58,054 nt of DNA from an uncultured Alistipes sp. (GTDB lineage Bacteria; Bacteroidota; Bacteroidia; Bacteroidales; Rikenellaceae). Position 1 is the first letter of the stretch. Every line of letters begins with the position of its first letter. Below, piece by piece: positions 9,734 to 17,169 of the stretch. The stretch covers positions 1 to 58,054 of the forward strand of contig CAJMKE010000015.1 of assembly GCA_905213895.1 (NCBI GenBank), given 5' to 3'. Position numbers and translations under genes: made by a program. The notes below the pieces were generated by a model. That model had not been told where the DNA came from, ran no database searches, and worked only from the letters and a program-made list of their open reading frames with translations.

Positions 9734-10483
9734 ATGGACGATACCATATATAAAAACGGCAGGTTCATCGACGCATCCGCCGACAGCGACGCCCCGTTCG
9801 TCTACCAGTACATACGTACCGACGGACACCGGGCATTGCAGATGCAGCGGCGCATGGAGTTGCTCGACGCGGCGTCGTGGCGCATCCGCCGCGCTCCGTC
9901 GGGACTCGACACGGGACGCACCGCGGCGGCTGTCGAACGGCTTCTGATACAGAACGGCTATCCCGACCACGGCTCGCACATCGTCCTGCTGCGCAGTTAC
10001 GGCAACGCCGAATACGCCCTCTCATGCCACGGCACATCCATGTACGACGGTCTCACATTGAGGGCATTGCGCCCGCGAGCGACGATTGTCGAGTCGGGCG
10101 GCATCTTCGACGGACTGCCCACATCGGCTTCGCTCGCATCCGCACGGCTTTTAGGCGAATACGCCGCCACGCTGGGCTGCGGGGCATTCGTCGCGACCGA
10201 CGGCGCGGGACGTGTGGTGTCGGTGGACGGCGGCACGCCCGTGATAATCACGCGGGGTGTCATAACCGTTTCGGAGTCGTCGATGACGGTCGAGGCGGAG
10301 ACGGTGATGAAGGCTTTTGAGCGCGACGGACGGAGGATGGAGATACGCGACTTTTCGCGCAGCGAACTCCTTGCGGCTGACGAACTCGCGGGCATCGACC
10401 ACCGCGGCATCACCTCCGTCGCGGAATGCGACGGCACGGCATACTCCGACATCATCCTCGACGTTACGGCGCAGCGGCTCTGA
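9734..10483 (+). CDS. Aminotransferase class IV-like protein, probably without the PLP lysine
   Basis: 249 aa. The C-terminal segment LLAADELAGIDHRGITSVAECDG (about 220-240) and the N-terminal RTDGHRALQMQRRMELLDAA look like the ends of the class IV PLP fold (branched-chain aminotransferase, aminodeoxychorismate lyase). In that family a lysine normally follows a short stretch before the helix that begins the large domain; here the matching region reads IFDGLPTSASLASARLLGEYA with no lysine, and the usual conserved glutamate after the ATDGAGRVV strand is also absent. It may be a degenerate, non-catalytic homologue or an enzyme with altered chemistry. Cytoplasmic; 11 nt downstream of holA. Confidence 0.65.
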   Translation: MDDTIYKNGRFIDASADSDAPFVYQYIRTDGHRALQMQRRMELLDAASWRIRRAPSGLDTGRTAAAVERLLIQNGYPDHGSHIVLLRSYGNAEYALSCHGTSMYDGLTLRALRPRATIVESGGIFDGLPTSASLASARLLGEYAATLGCGAFVATDGAGRVVSVDGGTPVIITRGVITVSESSMTVEAETVMKAFERDGRRMEIRDFSRSELLAADELAGIDHRGITSVAECDGTAYSDIILDVTAQRL

Positions 10484-10501
10484 CACCCGCTCCCGAAAAT
10501 A

Positions 10502-10550
10502 TCCCTAATGACATTAAAGCCCATAATGGTCGTTAAAGTCCTTAAAATCA
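10502..10550. repeat. 9-nt-period TTAA repeat, degenerate copy A3
   Basis: Weakened CATTAAAGC / CGTTAAAGT / CCTTAAAAT units in the 159-nt gap before the DUF6549-like gene. Confidence 0.5.
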
Positions 10551-10604
10551 CTTTCATGTCATTTTTTCTACAAAAAATATAACCCACCCCCTATCCGCAT
10601 GTTG

Positions 10605-10612
10605 TATATTTG
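10605..10612 (+). promoter_or_regulatory. -7 box upstream of the DUF6549-like gene
   Basis: TATATTTG, 30 nt before the ATG at 10643. No exact -33 TTTG at the right distance. It lies inside an upstream extension of the same open frame, which supports the later start. Confidence 0.5.
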
Positions 10613-10642
10613 TCGCAAACCAACCGCAAATTACAACCTGTC

Positions 10643-11272
10643 ATGAAAAAATTTCTTATCATCTACTCCGTCGTGGCGACGCTGCTGCTCGCCGGCGGAG
10701 TGCGGATTCTCCGCAACGAAAACAAACGCCTCAAAAACAATCAGACCGCCCTTGCGCAGGAGGTCGAACACTACAAGTCCGCACTCGGCGACGAGGTCGC
10801 CTCCGCACAGATTCTGCGGCTGCGGTGCGGCGAGTACGAAGACCTGCGCAAAGCCGACGCCGAACGCATCAAATCGCTCGGAATCCGCATACGGCGGCTC
10901 GAAAGCGCAGCCCGAAGCGTCGCCGCGACTGATGTCGAAGCCCGCACGACCATACGCGATACCGTCGTCGTGCGCGACACCGTCCGGCTGTTCGACACGC
11001 TTCCCCGCGCCGACACACTGCGGCGTTTCAGGTGGAGTGACCCGTGGGTCGAGGTCGAGGGTGAAATCGACGGCGGCGACGTCCGCTGCACAGTCCGCAG
11101 CATCGACACGCTGCATCAGGTCGTCCACCGCGTGCCGCGACGCTTTCTGTTCATCCGCTACGGCACGAAGGCGATACGGCAGGATGTCTTCTCGACCAAT
11201 CCCCATACCCGAATCGCCTATACCGAATACGTCGAGTTCGAGCGTCGCCGCCGCGGAAGACAGGGCGGGTGA
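10643..11272 (+). CDS. Membrane-anchored coiled-coil protein, DUF6549-like
   Basis: 209 aa from the ATG at 10643 (MKKFLIIYSVVATLLLAGG): one N-terminal membrane segment (about residues 3-20), then a coiled coil (about 25-100), then a short beta-rich C-terminus with repeated Arg-Asp-Thr-Val motifs (about 108-125). This layout resembles DUF6549, which I know from Bacteroides prophages and mobile elements, where it sits near lysis genes. No other phage gene is visible here, so it is either a stranded remnant or a domesticated cell-envelope protein. Function unknown. Confidence 0.6.
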   Translation: MKKFLIIYSVVATLLLAGGVRILRNENKRLKNNQTALAQEVEHYKSALGDEVASAQILRLRCGEYEDLRKADAERIKSLGIRIRRLESAARSVAATDVEARTTIRDTVVVRDTVRLFDTLPRADTLRRFRWSDPWVEVEGEIDGGDVRCTVRSIDTLHQVVHRVPRRFLFIRYGTKAIRQDVFSTNPHTRIAYTEYVEFERRRRGRQGG

Positions 11273-11280
11273 AAGCCAAA

Positions 11281-11350
11281 TAAGTAATACAGGTAAAATA
11301 GGTAATATAAGAAATCCCATATTGCCTATAATACCTATTCTGCCTATTTT
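11281..11350. repeat. 9-nt-period TAGGTAATA repeat, copy B1
   Basis: Units such as GGTAAAATA and GGTAATATA followed, after a short loop, by the inverted units ATATTGCCT, ATAATACCT and ATTCTGCCT, so the transcript could form a hairpin. It follows the stop of the DUF6549-like gene and precedes coaD. Confidence 0.7.
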
Positions 11351-11434
11351 CCACGAAACTCCTTCCACCGAAATTTGGTTATCCCGACGGCATATATTAT
11401 CTTTACCGATTATTTACATGACCTTATCATCGGA

Positions 11435-11920
11435 ATGAAAAGAATCGCACTGTTTCCGGGGTCGTTCGACCCTTTCACGCGGGGGCATGAAGCCTTGGTC
11501 GCCCAGACGCTCGAACTCTTCGACGAAGTGGTCGTCGCCGTCGGCGCGAACATGGCTAAGAACAGTCTGCTCGACGTCGAGAGCCGCTGCCGTTTAATCG
11601 CCGACCTCTATGCCGGCAATCCGCGCGTGAGCGTTGCGAGTTACGGCAATCTGACGGGCGAGTTCGCACGCTCGGTCGGGGCGACAGTACTCGTGCGCGG
11701 AATCCGCAACACGACCGACTTCAACTACGAGCGCAGCATCGAGGCGACCAACCGCCGTCTGTTCCCCGAACTGACGACCGTGCTGCTCGTAACGCCCGAC
11801 GAATATGCCCACATCTCGTCGAGCATCGTGCGCGAACTCATCGCGTTCGGACACGACGTAGCCGATTTCGTTCCGCAGGGGACGCGGCTCGAAAAATACA
11901 TTGAAAAAACAAACGAATAA
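11435..11920 (+). CDS. coaD: Pantetheine-phosphate adenylyltransferase
   Basis: Transfers AMP from ATP to 4'-phosphopantetheine, the penultimate step of coenzyme A synthesis in the cytoplasm. 161 aa from the ATG at 11435, the normal size. GSFDPFTRGHEA at the N-terminus carries the nucleotidyltransferase (T/H)xGH motif, RGIRNTTDFNYE (about residue 90) binds the substrate, and the C-terminal HISSSIVREL is the second nucleotide-binding signature. lpxD begins 10 nt after its stop, suggesting co-transcription. Confidence 0.96.
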   Translation: MKRIALFPGSFDPFTRGHEALVAQTLELFDEVVVAVGANMAKNSLLDVESRCRLIADLYAGNPRVSVASYGNLTGEFARSVGATVLVRGIRNTTDFNYERSIEATNRRLFPELTTVLLVTPDEYAHISSSIVRELIAFGHDVADFVPQGTRLEKYIEKTNE

Positions 11921-11930
11921 TTTACCCGAT

Positions 11931-12956
11931 ATGGAATTTACAGCGGAGATGATAGCCGGACTTCTCGGGGGAGAGGTCGCAGGCGACAAGAATACGGCGG
12001 TACACACGGTATCGTCCATCGAGGAAGGAAAGCATGGTTCGCTCACCTACCTCACCAACCCCAAATACGAACAGTTCGTCTACACGACCGAGTGTTCGAT
12101 AGTACTCGTCAGCAAGGATTTCGTGCCGAAGCAGGAGGTTCGGGCGACACTCGTCAAGGTGGATGACGTCGGTCGCAGCGTGCTGCAACTGCTCGAAATG
12201 TACAACGCCATGAAGCCGCAGAAGACGGGCATCAGCCGTCTGGCGTCGGTATCCGAAAAGGCGGAGGTCGGCGAGGATTGCTACATCGGCGACTTCGCCG
12301 TCATCGAGGCGGGGGCGAAAATCGGCGACGGGGCGAAAATCTACCCGCAGTGCTACGTCGGCGACGGGGTGCGCATCGGCGCAGGCACGAAACTCTATGC
12401 CGGAGTGAAAATCTATGAGGGCTGCCGCATCGGCGAACGCTGCATAATCCATGCGGGGGCGGTAATCGGCGCGGACGGCTTCGGCTTCGCACCCAACGCG
12501 CAGGGCGGATTCGACAAGATTCCGCAACTCGGCAACGTCGTCATCGAGGATGACGTCGAGATAGGAGCCAATACCTGCATCGACCGCGCGAAGACCGACT
12601 CGACCGTAATCCGCCGCGGCGTGAAACTCGACAACCTGATTCAGATAGGACACAACGTCCAAATAGGCGAGAACACGGTATCGTCGGCGCAGACGGGCAT
12701 CGCCGGCACATCGAAGGTGGGTCGCAACTGCTTCCTCGCGGGGCAGGTGGGCATCGCCGACCACATCACCGTGGGCGATTTCGTGAAAATCGGCTCGAAG
12801 AGCGGCATCGACCGCGACATCCCGTCGGGACAGGTACGCTTCGGCTCGCCGGCACTCAACGGAAGGGAGTACTACCGCTCGTTCGCGGTGTTCAAGGTTC
12901 TGCCCGAGTTGAGCCGCCGCGTGGACAACTTGGAAAAGAAACTGGAAGAAAAATAA
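11931..12956 (+). CDS. lpxD: UDP-3-O-(3-hydroxyacyl)glucosamine N-acyltransferase
   Basis: Adds the N-linked hydroxyacyl chain in lipid A biosynthesis, using acyl-ACP. 341 aa from the ATG at 11931. An N-terminal uridine-binding domain (about 1-100, with VSSIEEGKHGSLTYL) is followed by a long left-handed beta-helix of hexapeptide repeats (about 105-300, many IGDGAKI/IGAGTKL units) and a C-terminal helix. The catalytic histidine of the family is expected in QIGHNVQIGENT (about residue 245), where it is present. The start overlaps no other gene; an earlier in-frame codon would lie inside coaD. Confidence 0.96.
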   Translation: MEFTAEMIAGLLGGEVAGDKNTAVHTVSSIEEGKHGSLTYLTNPKYEQFVYTTECSIVLVSKDFVPKQEVRATLVKVDDVGRSVLQLLEMYNAMKPQKTGISRLASVSEKAEVGEDCYIGDFAVIEAGAKIGDGAKIYPQCYVGDGVRIGAGTKLYAGVKIYEGCRIGERCIIHAGAVIGADGFGFAPNAQGGFDKIPQLGNVVIEDDVEIGANTCIDRAKTDSTVIRRGVKLDNLIQIGHNVQIGENTVSSAQTGIAGTSKVGRNCFLAGQVGIADHITVGDFVKIGSKSGIDRDIPSGQVRFGSPALNGREYYRSFAVFKVLPELSRRVDNLEKKLEEK

Positions 12957-12959
12957 AAA

Positions 12960-12997
12960 GACCTTAAAGTCTTTAAGGACCTTAAAGACCCTAAAAA
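12960..12997. repeat. 9-nt-period TTAA repeat, copy A4
   Basis: GACCTTAAA / GTCTTTAAG / GACCTTAAA / GACCCTAAA in phase between lpxD and the TlpA-like gene; very regular copy. Confidence 0.75.
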
Positions 12998-13008
12998 ACA
13001 GAAAGACC

Positions 13009-14076
13009 ATGAAAAAATCGTTCTTATTCGCAGCCGTATCGCTGATGCTGGCTGGATGTGCCGGACACGGCACGGTAATCAAGGGTGAGGTGGAGAACCT
13101 CGCCGACGGATACGTATATCTCGCCGACATGAAGCAGCAGGGCGCAGTCATCGACTCCGCGCTGGTCAGCGGCGGCAAGTTCCGCTTCGCACTCGACGAC
13201 GCGCAGCCTACGTTCGCCCGCATCGCCACGGCACATGTACCGGTGGCATACATCTACATCGAGAAAGGCGAAATAACCGTCAGCGGCAACATGACCGACA
13301 GTTCGGTAACGGTCGGCGGCACGACGGCAAACGACGGATTCGCCGAATACGTGAAGGAGATGGGCATTCTCCGCGAGGATTTCCGCAATGCCGAGACGCA
13401 GGAGATGGCGAACGAGATAGACGCCAAGTACGAGACTCTCGTGGCGAAGACCATTGAGCAGAACAAGGATAACATCTTCGGCATCGACCTTTACATCGGT
13501 ACCAACGGCTATGACATGTCTGCCGCCGAGATGATAAAGTATCTGAAAGCACTGCCCGAGACGTTGCGCGCAATTCCGCTTGTCGCCGACGCGCTCGCCC
13601 AGGCTGAACAGAGAATCAAGACCGAGCCTCAGACGGAGGGCAGCGACTATGTGCCGCACTACATCGACATCGTGCAGCCCGACACCGACGGCAAGGAGAT
13701 TTCGCTCGCTTCGGTGGTCGAGAATCCGAAGAACCGCTACGTGCTTATCGACTTCTGGGCTTCGTGGTGCGGACCGTGCATGCGCGAGATTCCGGAACTC
13801 GTCGAGGCATACAAAAAATACCACAAAAAAGGTTTGGAAATCTACGGCATCTCGCTCGACCGCGAGGCCGACGCATGGAAGAATGCGCTTGACAACAACA
13901 AGATGACGTGGATAAACGTAAGTTCGCTCACGAGTTTCGACAACAAGGCGGTCGAGGACTACGCCGTGCAGGCGATACCGACCAACTATCTCGTCGACTG
14001 CTCGAACGGCGTAATCATCGCCAAGAATCTGCGCGGCGAGGAGGTGGCGAAGAAGTTCGCCGAACTTTTCGAATAG
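13009..14076 (+). CDS. TlpA/thioredoxin-fold lipoprotein with N-terminal DUF4369-like domain
   Basis: 355 aa. It begins with a lipoprotein signal peptide (lipobox LAGC, Cys 17), so it is probably anchored in the envelope facing the periplasm. Residues about 20-105 form the DUF4369-like beta domain common in Bacteroidetes thiol-disulfide proteins. The C-terminal thioredoxin fold (about 225-355) has the redox motif WASWCGPC (Cys 254 and 257) and the cis-proline region AIPTNYLVD. It likely reduces or exchanges disulfides of envelope proteins; the partner is unknown. ruvC starts 22 nt downstream. Confidence 0.9.
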   Translation: MKKSFLFAAVSLMLAGCAGHGTVIKGEVENLADGYVYLADMKQQGAVIDSALVSGGKFRFALDDAQPTFARIATAHVPVAYIYIEKGEITVSGNMTDSSVTVGGTTANDGFAEYVKEMGILREDFRNAETQEMANEIDAKYETLVAKTIEQNKDNIFGIDLYIGTNGYDMSAAEMIKYLKALPETLRAIPLVADALAQAEQRIKTEPQTEGSDYVPHYIDIVQPDTDGKEISLASVVENPKNRYVLIDFWASWCGPCMREIPELVEAYKKYHKKGLEIYGISLDREADAWKNALDNNKMTWINVSSLTSFDNKAVEDYAVQAIPTNYLVDCSNGVIIAKNLRGEEVAKKFAELFE

Positions 14077-14098
14077 GCGGCAGCCGAGGCAGCGGAGT

Positions 14099-14704
14099 AT
14101 GGCGGTTTACCGGATTCTGGGCATCGACCCGGGTACGAACTATATGGGCTACGGCGTCCTCGAAATCGAGGGGCGGACGCTGCGGGCTGTCGTACTCGGC
14201 GATGTAGACCTCCACAAAATCGCCGACCCCTACGCCAAGTTGCGCTACATATTCGACTGCGTATGCCGGCTCATCACCGACTACGAGCCGAGCGAGGTCG
14301 CGCTCGAATCGCCGTTCTTCGGCGAGAACGTGCAGAGCATGCTGAAACTGGGACGCGCTCAGGGGGTGGCGATGGCTGCCGCCCTGAGCCGTAACAAGAG
14401 CGTGTCCGAGTACGCCCCGACCCGCATCAAGCAAGCAATCACCGGTACCGGCGCGGCATCGAAGGAGCAGGTCGCCTCAATCGTCATGCGCACGCTGAAA
14501 ATCGAGAACCCGCCGCGACGGCTCGATGCGACCGACGGCATGGCGGTCGCCCTGTGCCACTATTTCACCTCGACCTCCCCTATCGACCGTGCGCTCGGCA
14601 CGGAGCGCGTCAAGGGCTTGGGCGGCGACAAGCGCGCCCGCAAGCGCGGCACGCAGACTTGGGAAAGTTTCCTCAAAGAGCATCCCGACCGCGAGGTAAA
14701 ATAG
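14099..14704 (+). CDS. ruvC: Crossover junction endodeoxyribonuclease RuvC
   Basis: Cuts Holliday junctions symmetrically as part of the RuvABC resolvasome. 201 aa, slightly longer than average because of a basic C-terminal tail (GDKRARKRGTQTWESFLK). The first catalytic aspartate is in ILGIDPGTNYMGYG (about residue 9), the glutamate in EVALESPFFG (about 68), and the C-terminal acidic pair in LDATDGMAVALCHY (about 145). The genes flanking it are not ruvA or ruvB, as is common in Bacteroidetes. Confidence 0.96.
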   Translation: MAVYRILGIDPGTNYMGYGVLEIEGRTLRAVVLGDVDLHKIADPYAKLRYIFDCVCRLITDYEPSEVALESPFFGENVQSMLKLGRAQGVAMAAALSRNKSVSEYAPTRIKQAITGTGAASKEQVASIVMRTLKIENPPRRLDATDGMAVALCHYFTSTSPIDRALGTERVKGLGGDKRARKRGTQTWESFLKEHPDREVK

Positions 14705-14751
14705 CCGCTGCCGACACCGACAGCCTAACGACCCGCCCGACAGCCTAACGC

Positions 14752-14790
14752 CCCTAAGGTCTTTAAAGTCCTTAAAGACTTTAATGTCGT
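14752..14790. repeat. 9-nt-period TTAA repeat, copy A5
   Basis: CCTAAGGTC / TTTAAAGTC / CTTAAAGAC / TTTAATGTC in the 257-nt gap between ruvC and the ECF sigma factor. Confidence 0.65.
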
Positions 14791-14914
14791 TCGGAGCAAC
14801 TGGGGCTCCGCAGAACCTCGCACGCAAGCGAATCATCGCACCGAGAACGTTATATCTTGCCGACTTTTCTACCCGCCTCCACAAAAAATCTTTCCACACT
14901 TAAATCTTTTCGCG

Positions 14915-14922
14915 TAGTTTTG
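14915..14922 (+). promoter_or_regulatory. -7 box of the ECF sigma factor gene
   Basis: TAGTTTTG, a fit to TAnnTTTG, 39 nt upstream of the sigma factor ATG. The -33 side reads TCTTTCC rather than TTTG, so the gene may be weakly or differently expressed. Confidence 0.45.
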
Positions 14923-14961
14923 CGTCATAGTATCGGAGGCGCATCCGAAAAAACCATTGAA

Positions 14962-15459
14962 ATGCAAAACGAAAACAGACAAACCAAACTCGAACGGCTC
15001 GAAGCGATTATCGACCGGCGGCAGCACGACATGTTCCGATTCGCATACATGCGCACCGGTTCGCGCGCCGATGCCGAGGACATCGTGCAGGAGGTATTTC
15101 TGCGGCTGTTCCGCTCGGAGGAGGATTTGAGCCGCATCGACGACGTCGAACACTATCTGTGGCGTTCGATTGCCAACCGGTGCCGCGATTTCCACCGCCG
15201 CAGACGCCGCACCGACATATCGGCGGAGCAGGCGGGCGACATTGCCGAACCCGACGACCGCGAGATGCGCGACGAATATCTGCGCATCGAACGGCTGCTC
15301 GCAGGACTGCCCGACGAGCAGGCGGAGACAGTCCGGCTGCGATGCACCGACTCGCTGACATTCGCCGAGATAGCCAAACTTACCGACACTTCGGAAGCGA
15401 CCGCGAAATCACGCTGGCGGTATGCGATAGAGCATCTGCGAAAAAAGTTTTTTAACTGA
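14962..15459 (+). CDS. ECF-type RNA polymerase sigma factor
   Basis: 165 aa from the ATG at 14962. Sigma region 2 is seen at about residues 20-50 (DMFRFAYMRTGSRADAEDIVQEVFLRL) and region 4 with its helix-turn-helix at about 110-160 (LTFAEIAKLTDTSEATAKSRWRYAIEHLRKK). No region 1 or 3, so it is an extracytoplasmic-function sigma factor. The downstream gene, 13 nt away, encodes a single-pass membrane protein that fits as its anti-sigma factor. The frame is open further upstream, but those starts precede the -7 box. Confidence 0.92.
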   Translation: MQNENRQTKLERLEAIIDRRQHDMFRFAYMRTGSRADAEDIVQEVFLRLFRSEEDLSRIDDVEHYLWRSIANRCRDFHRRRRRTDISAEQAGDIAEPDDREMRDEYLRIERLLAGLPDEQAETVRLRCTDSLTFAEIAKLTDTSEATAKSRWRYAIEHLRKKFFN

Positions 15460-15472
15460 AAAAAATTACAAC

Positions 15473-16702
15473 ATGAAAAATCAGAAAGAAAATACGGATT
15501 CCGGACATTCGTCCGACGAGAAAATCATCGACGCCCTCACGCCGCACTGCGAGTTCCGCGCATCGGACGGGCTGAAAGAGCGCATACTCGCCGCAGCGCG
15601 CCGCAAAACCGAAAAAGAGAGCCGGTGCGCGAAACCGCTGTTCACTCGTCTGCGGGCAACTGCGGCATTCGCTGCGGCAGCGGCGGTACTGCTCGCGCTG
15701 TTCGTCATCAATCCCGCCGAAATGTATCGGGCGAATGCGGCGGGCAGACTGCTGGATGCCGCGGCGGAGATATTCGGCAGCACGCCGTCGTTCGGCATGA
15801 CGATAGAGGTGCGCACCCTGCCGCAGGAGAACTTCTCATACATCGATGCCGACGCCAAATTCGTCAGACACGAACTGACAGTGGAACCGAGTACGGGTCG
15901 CTGGCGGCTCGCAAAGCCGAAGCGCGTGGCGGTCAGCGGCGGCAGAGACGTAAGGGTCTACAATCCCGAAACGGCTCTCGGCACCATATTTCCCGCAGGC
16001 AGCACGGGCGTAATCGAGGACTTCTCGCAGATTCTCGACCCCTACATGATGCTCTTGCAGGAGGAGGCGCGCGTCCGCGGCAACAGGAACTATTCCTGCC
16101 AGAAAGTGGTTGCGGGCGATGTCATCACGCTGACCGTGAACGCCCCCGCCGAGGGCGACTTCGCCAACGACTATCTGCGCAACACCTCGATAAGCGAATC
16201 GGACACGCGCCGCGCATACCGTTTCGACCGAGAGAGCGGACGGCTGCTCGAAATGCAGATAGACCTATGGCGCGACAAGAAGGCGGTAACGATATTGCGC
16301 ATCACGGACATCGCCTACGGCAAGCCGGTCGATGAAGCGGCATTCGCCGCGCCGGCAGGCATCGAATGGCTCGACAGGCGCAACGACTCCCCTGCCGACG
16401 GCGAATCGCAGTTCGTCGGCATCACGCCGGAGCAGGCAGTGGAGAAGATGTTCGCCGCCATGCGCACTTGGGACGAGGGCGTGCTGAAAGAGGTACTCTC
16501 GTACTATCATCTCGACGCATTGAAGCGGACGTACGAAGGCTGCCGTCTTATCGCGCACAAGCAGCATTTCCGTTCGGGAACGTACGGCGGAGTGTTCGTG
16601 CCGTGCCGCATACTCTTCGCCGACGGTCGCAAGGAGGACATCGTGGTCGCCGTCCGCAACGACAACGAACGCGGGGCATGGCTGGCTGACGGAGGGATTT
16701 AG
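15473..16702 (+). CDS. Probable anti-sigma factor / membrane protein with LolA-like periplasmic domain
   Basis: 409 aa. The first 60 residues are soluble and charged (cytoplasmic), followed by one membrane segment (ATAAFAAAAAVLLALFVI, about 61-78) and a large periplasmic part. That part (about 90-300) looks like the LolA/LolB-type beta fold of outer-membrane-sensing proteins, with a final alpha/beta segment (about 320-409, EQAVEKMFAAMRTWDEGVLKEVL). Coupled to the sigma gene by 13 nt, it most likely sequesters the sigma factor and releases it on an envelope signal; this is inferred from order and topology. Confidence 0.7.
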   Translation: MKNQKENTDSGHSSDEKIIDALTPHCEFRASDGLKERILAAARRKTEKESRCAKPLFTRLRATAAFAAAAAVLLALFVINPAEMYRANAAGRLLDAAAEIFGSTPSFGMTIEVRTLPQENFSYIDADAKFVRHELTVEPSTGRWRLAKPKRVAVSGGRDVRVYNPETALGTIFPAGSTGVIEDFSQILDPYMMLLQEEARVRGNRNYSCQKVVAGDVITLTVNAPAEGDFANDYLRNTSISESDTRRAYRFDRESGRLLEMQIDLWRDKKAVTILRITDIAYGKPVDEAAFAAPAGIEWLDRRNDSPADGESQFVGITPEQAVEKMFAAMRTWDEGVLKEVLSYYHLDALKRTYEGCRLIAHKQHFRSGTYGGVFVPCRILFADGRKEDIVVAVRNDNERGAWLADGGI

Positions 16703-16763
16703 GAACGCAGGGTTAATGAGGTCGCGCGGCAGGCATGGCATCGTGTCTGCCGCTTTTGTGAGT

Positions 16764-16810
16764 GTTAAAGTCTTTAAAGTCCTTAAAGTCTTTAAGGTCA
16801 TTAAGGTAAT
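16764..16810. repeat. 9-nt-period TTAA repeat, copy A6
   Basis: Five consecutive 9-nt units (TTAAAGTCT, TTAAAGTCC, TTAAAGTCT, TTAAGGTCA, TTAAGGTAA), all in the same orientation, after the anti-sigma gene. Confidence 0.75.
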
Positions 16811-16872
16811 GACGAAGCCTGTCGGGGCGGCGCGAAAAAATCGTTGCGGCGGGCGATTTTTTTCGCGAAATA

Positions 16873-16904
16873 TTTGCACGTATCGGAAATTTGCCCTACA
16901 TTTG
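16873..16904 (+). promoter_or_regulatory. Promoter of tRNA-Arg
   Basis: TTTG (16873-16876), 20-nt spacer, TACATTTG (16897-16904), 12 nt before the tRNA: a textbook Bacteroidetes promoter. Confidence 0.8.
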
Positions 16905-16916
16905 CACTCGCAATTC

Positions 16917-16990
16917 GGCTCCGTAGCTCAACTGAATAGAGTACTTGACTACGGATCAAGCGGTTACAGGTTTGAATCCTGTCGGAGTCA
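16917..16990 (+). tRNA. tRNA-Arg (anticodon ACG)
   Basis: 74 nt fold into a complete cloverleaf: acceptor GGCTCCG/CGGAGTC with one G-T pair, D-arm GCTC/GAGT, anticodon stem CTTGA/TCAAG around the loop CTACGGA (anticodon ACG), T-arm ACAGG/CCTGT with TTTGAAT. Discriminator A; CCA is not encoded. The wobble A would be deaminated to inosine to read CGU, CGC and CGA. Confidence 0.95.
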
Positions 16991-16993
16991 CTG

Positions 16994-17037
16994 AAAATCG
17001 GAAGGTTATGGAAATAATCTTCCGATTTTTGTTTTTG
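16994..17037 (+). terminator. Terminator after tRNA-Arg
   Basis: AAAATCGGAAG pairs with CTTCCGATTTT across a short internal loop, followed by a T-rich tail. Confidence 0.75.
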
Positions 17038-17052
17038 CAGGGCATGGGAAGT

Positions 17053-17092
17053 GTCCTTAAAGACCTTAAAGACTTTAAGGACTTTAAGGTCG
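17053..17092. repeat. 9-nt-period TTAA repeat, copy A7
   Basis: TCCTTAAAG / ACCTTAAAG / ACTTTAAGG / ACTTTAAGG: two units one way and two inverted, giving a dyad, between the tRNA-Arg terminator and the glpC terminator. Confidence 0.75.
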
Positions 17093-17112
17093 CGAGGCAG
17101 CCCGCATAAAGC

Positions 17113-17141
17113 AAAAAAAGCGACGGACCGAAGTCCGCCGC
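17113..17141 (-). terminator. Terminator of the glpABC operon
   Basis: On the minus strand a GC-rich stem with a TTCG tetraloop (pairing GCGACGGAC with GTCCGCCGC on the plus strand) is followed by T7. Confidence 0.75.
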
Positions 17142-17169
17142 CTCACAAACACACCTTAATATATAATTG

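Noticed and set aside
14857..14961. Upstream extension of the ECF sigma factor by 35 codons
   Set aside because: It starts before the -7 box and adds no conserved sequence; the ATG at 14962 gives the normal length.
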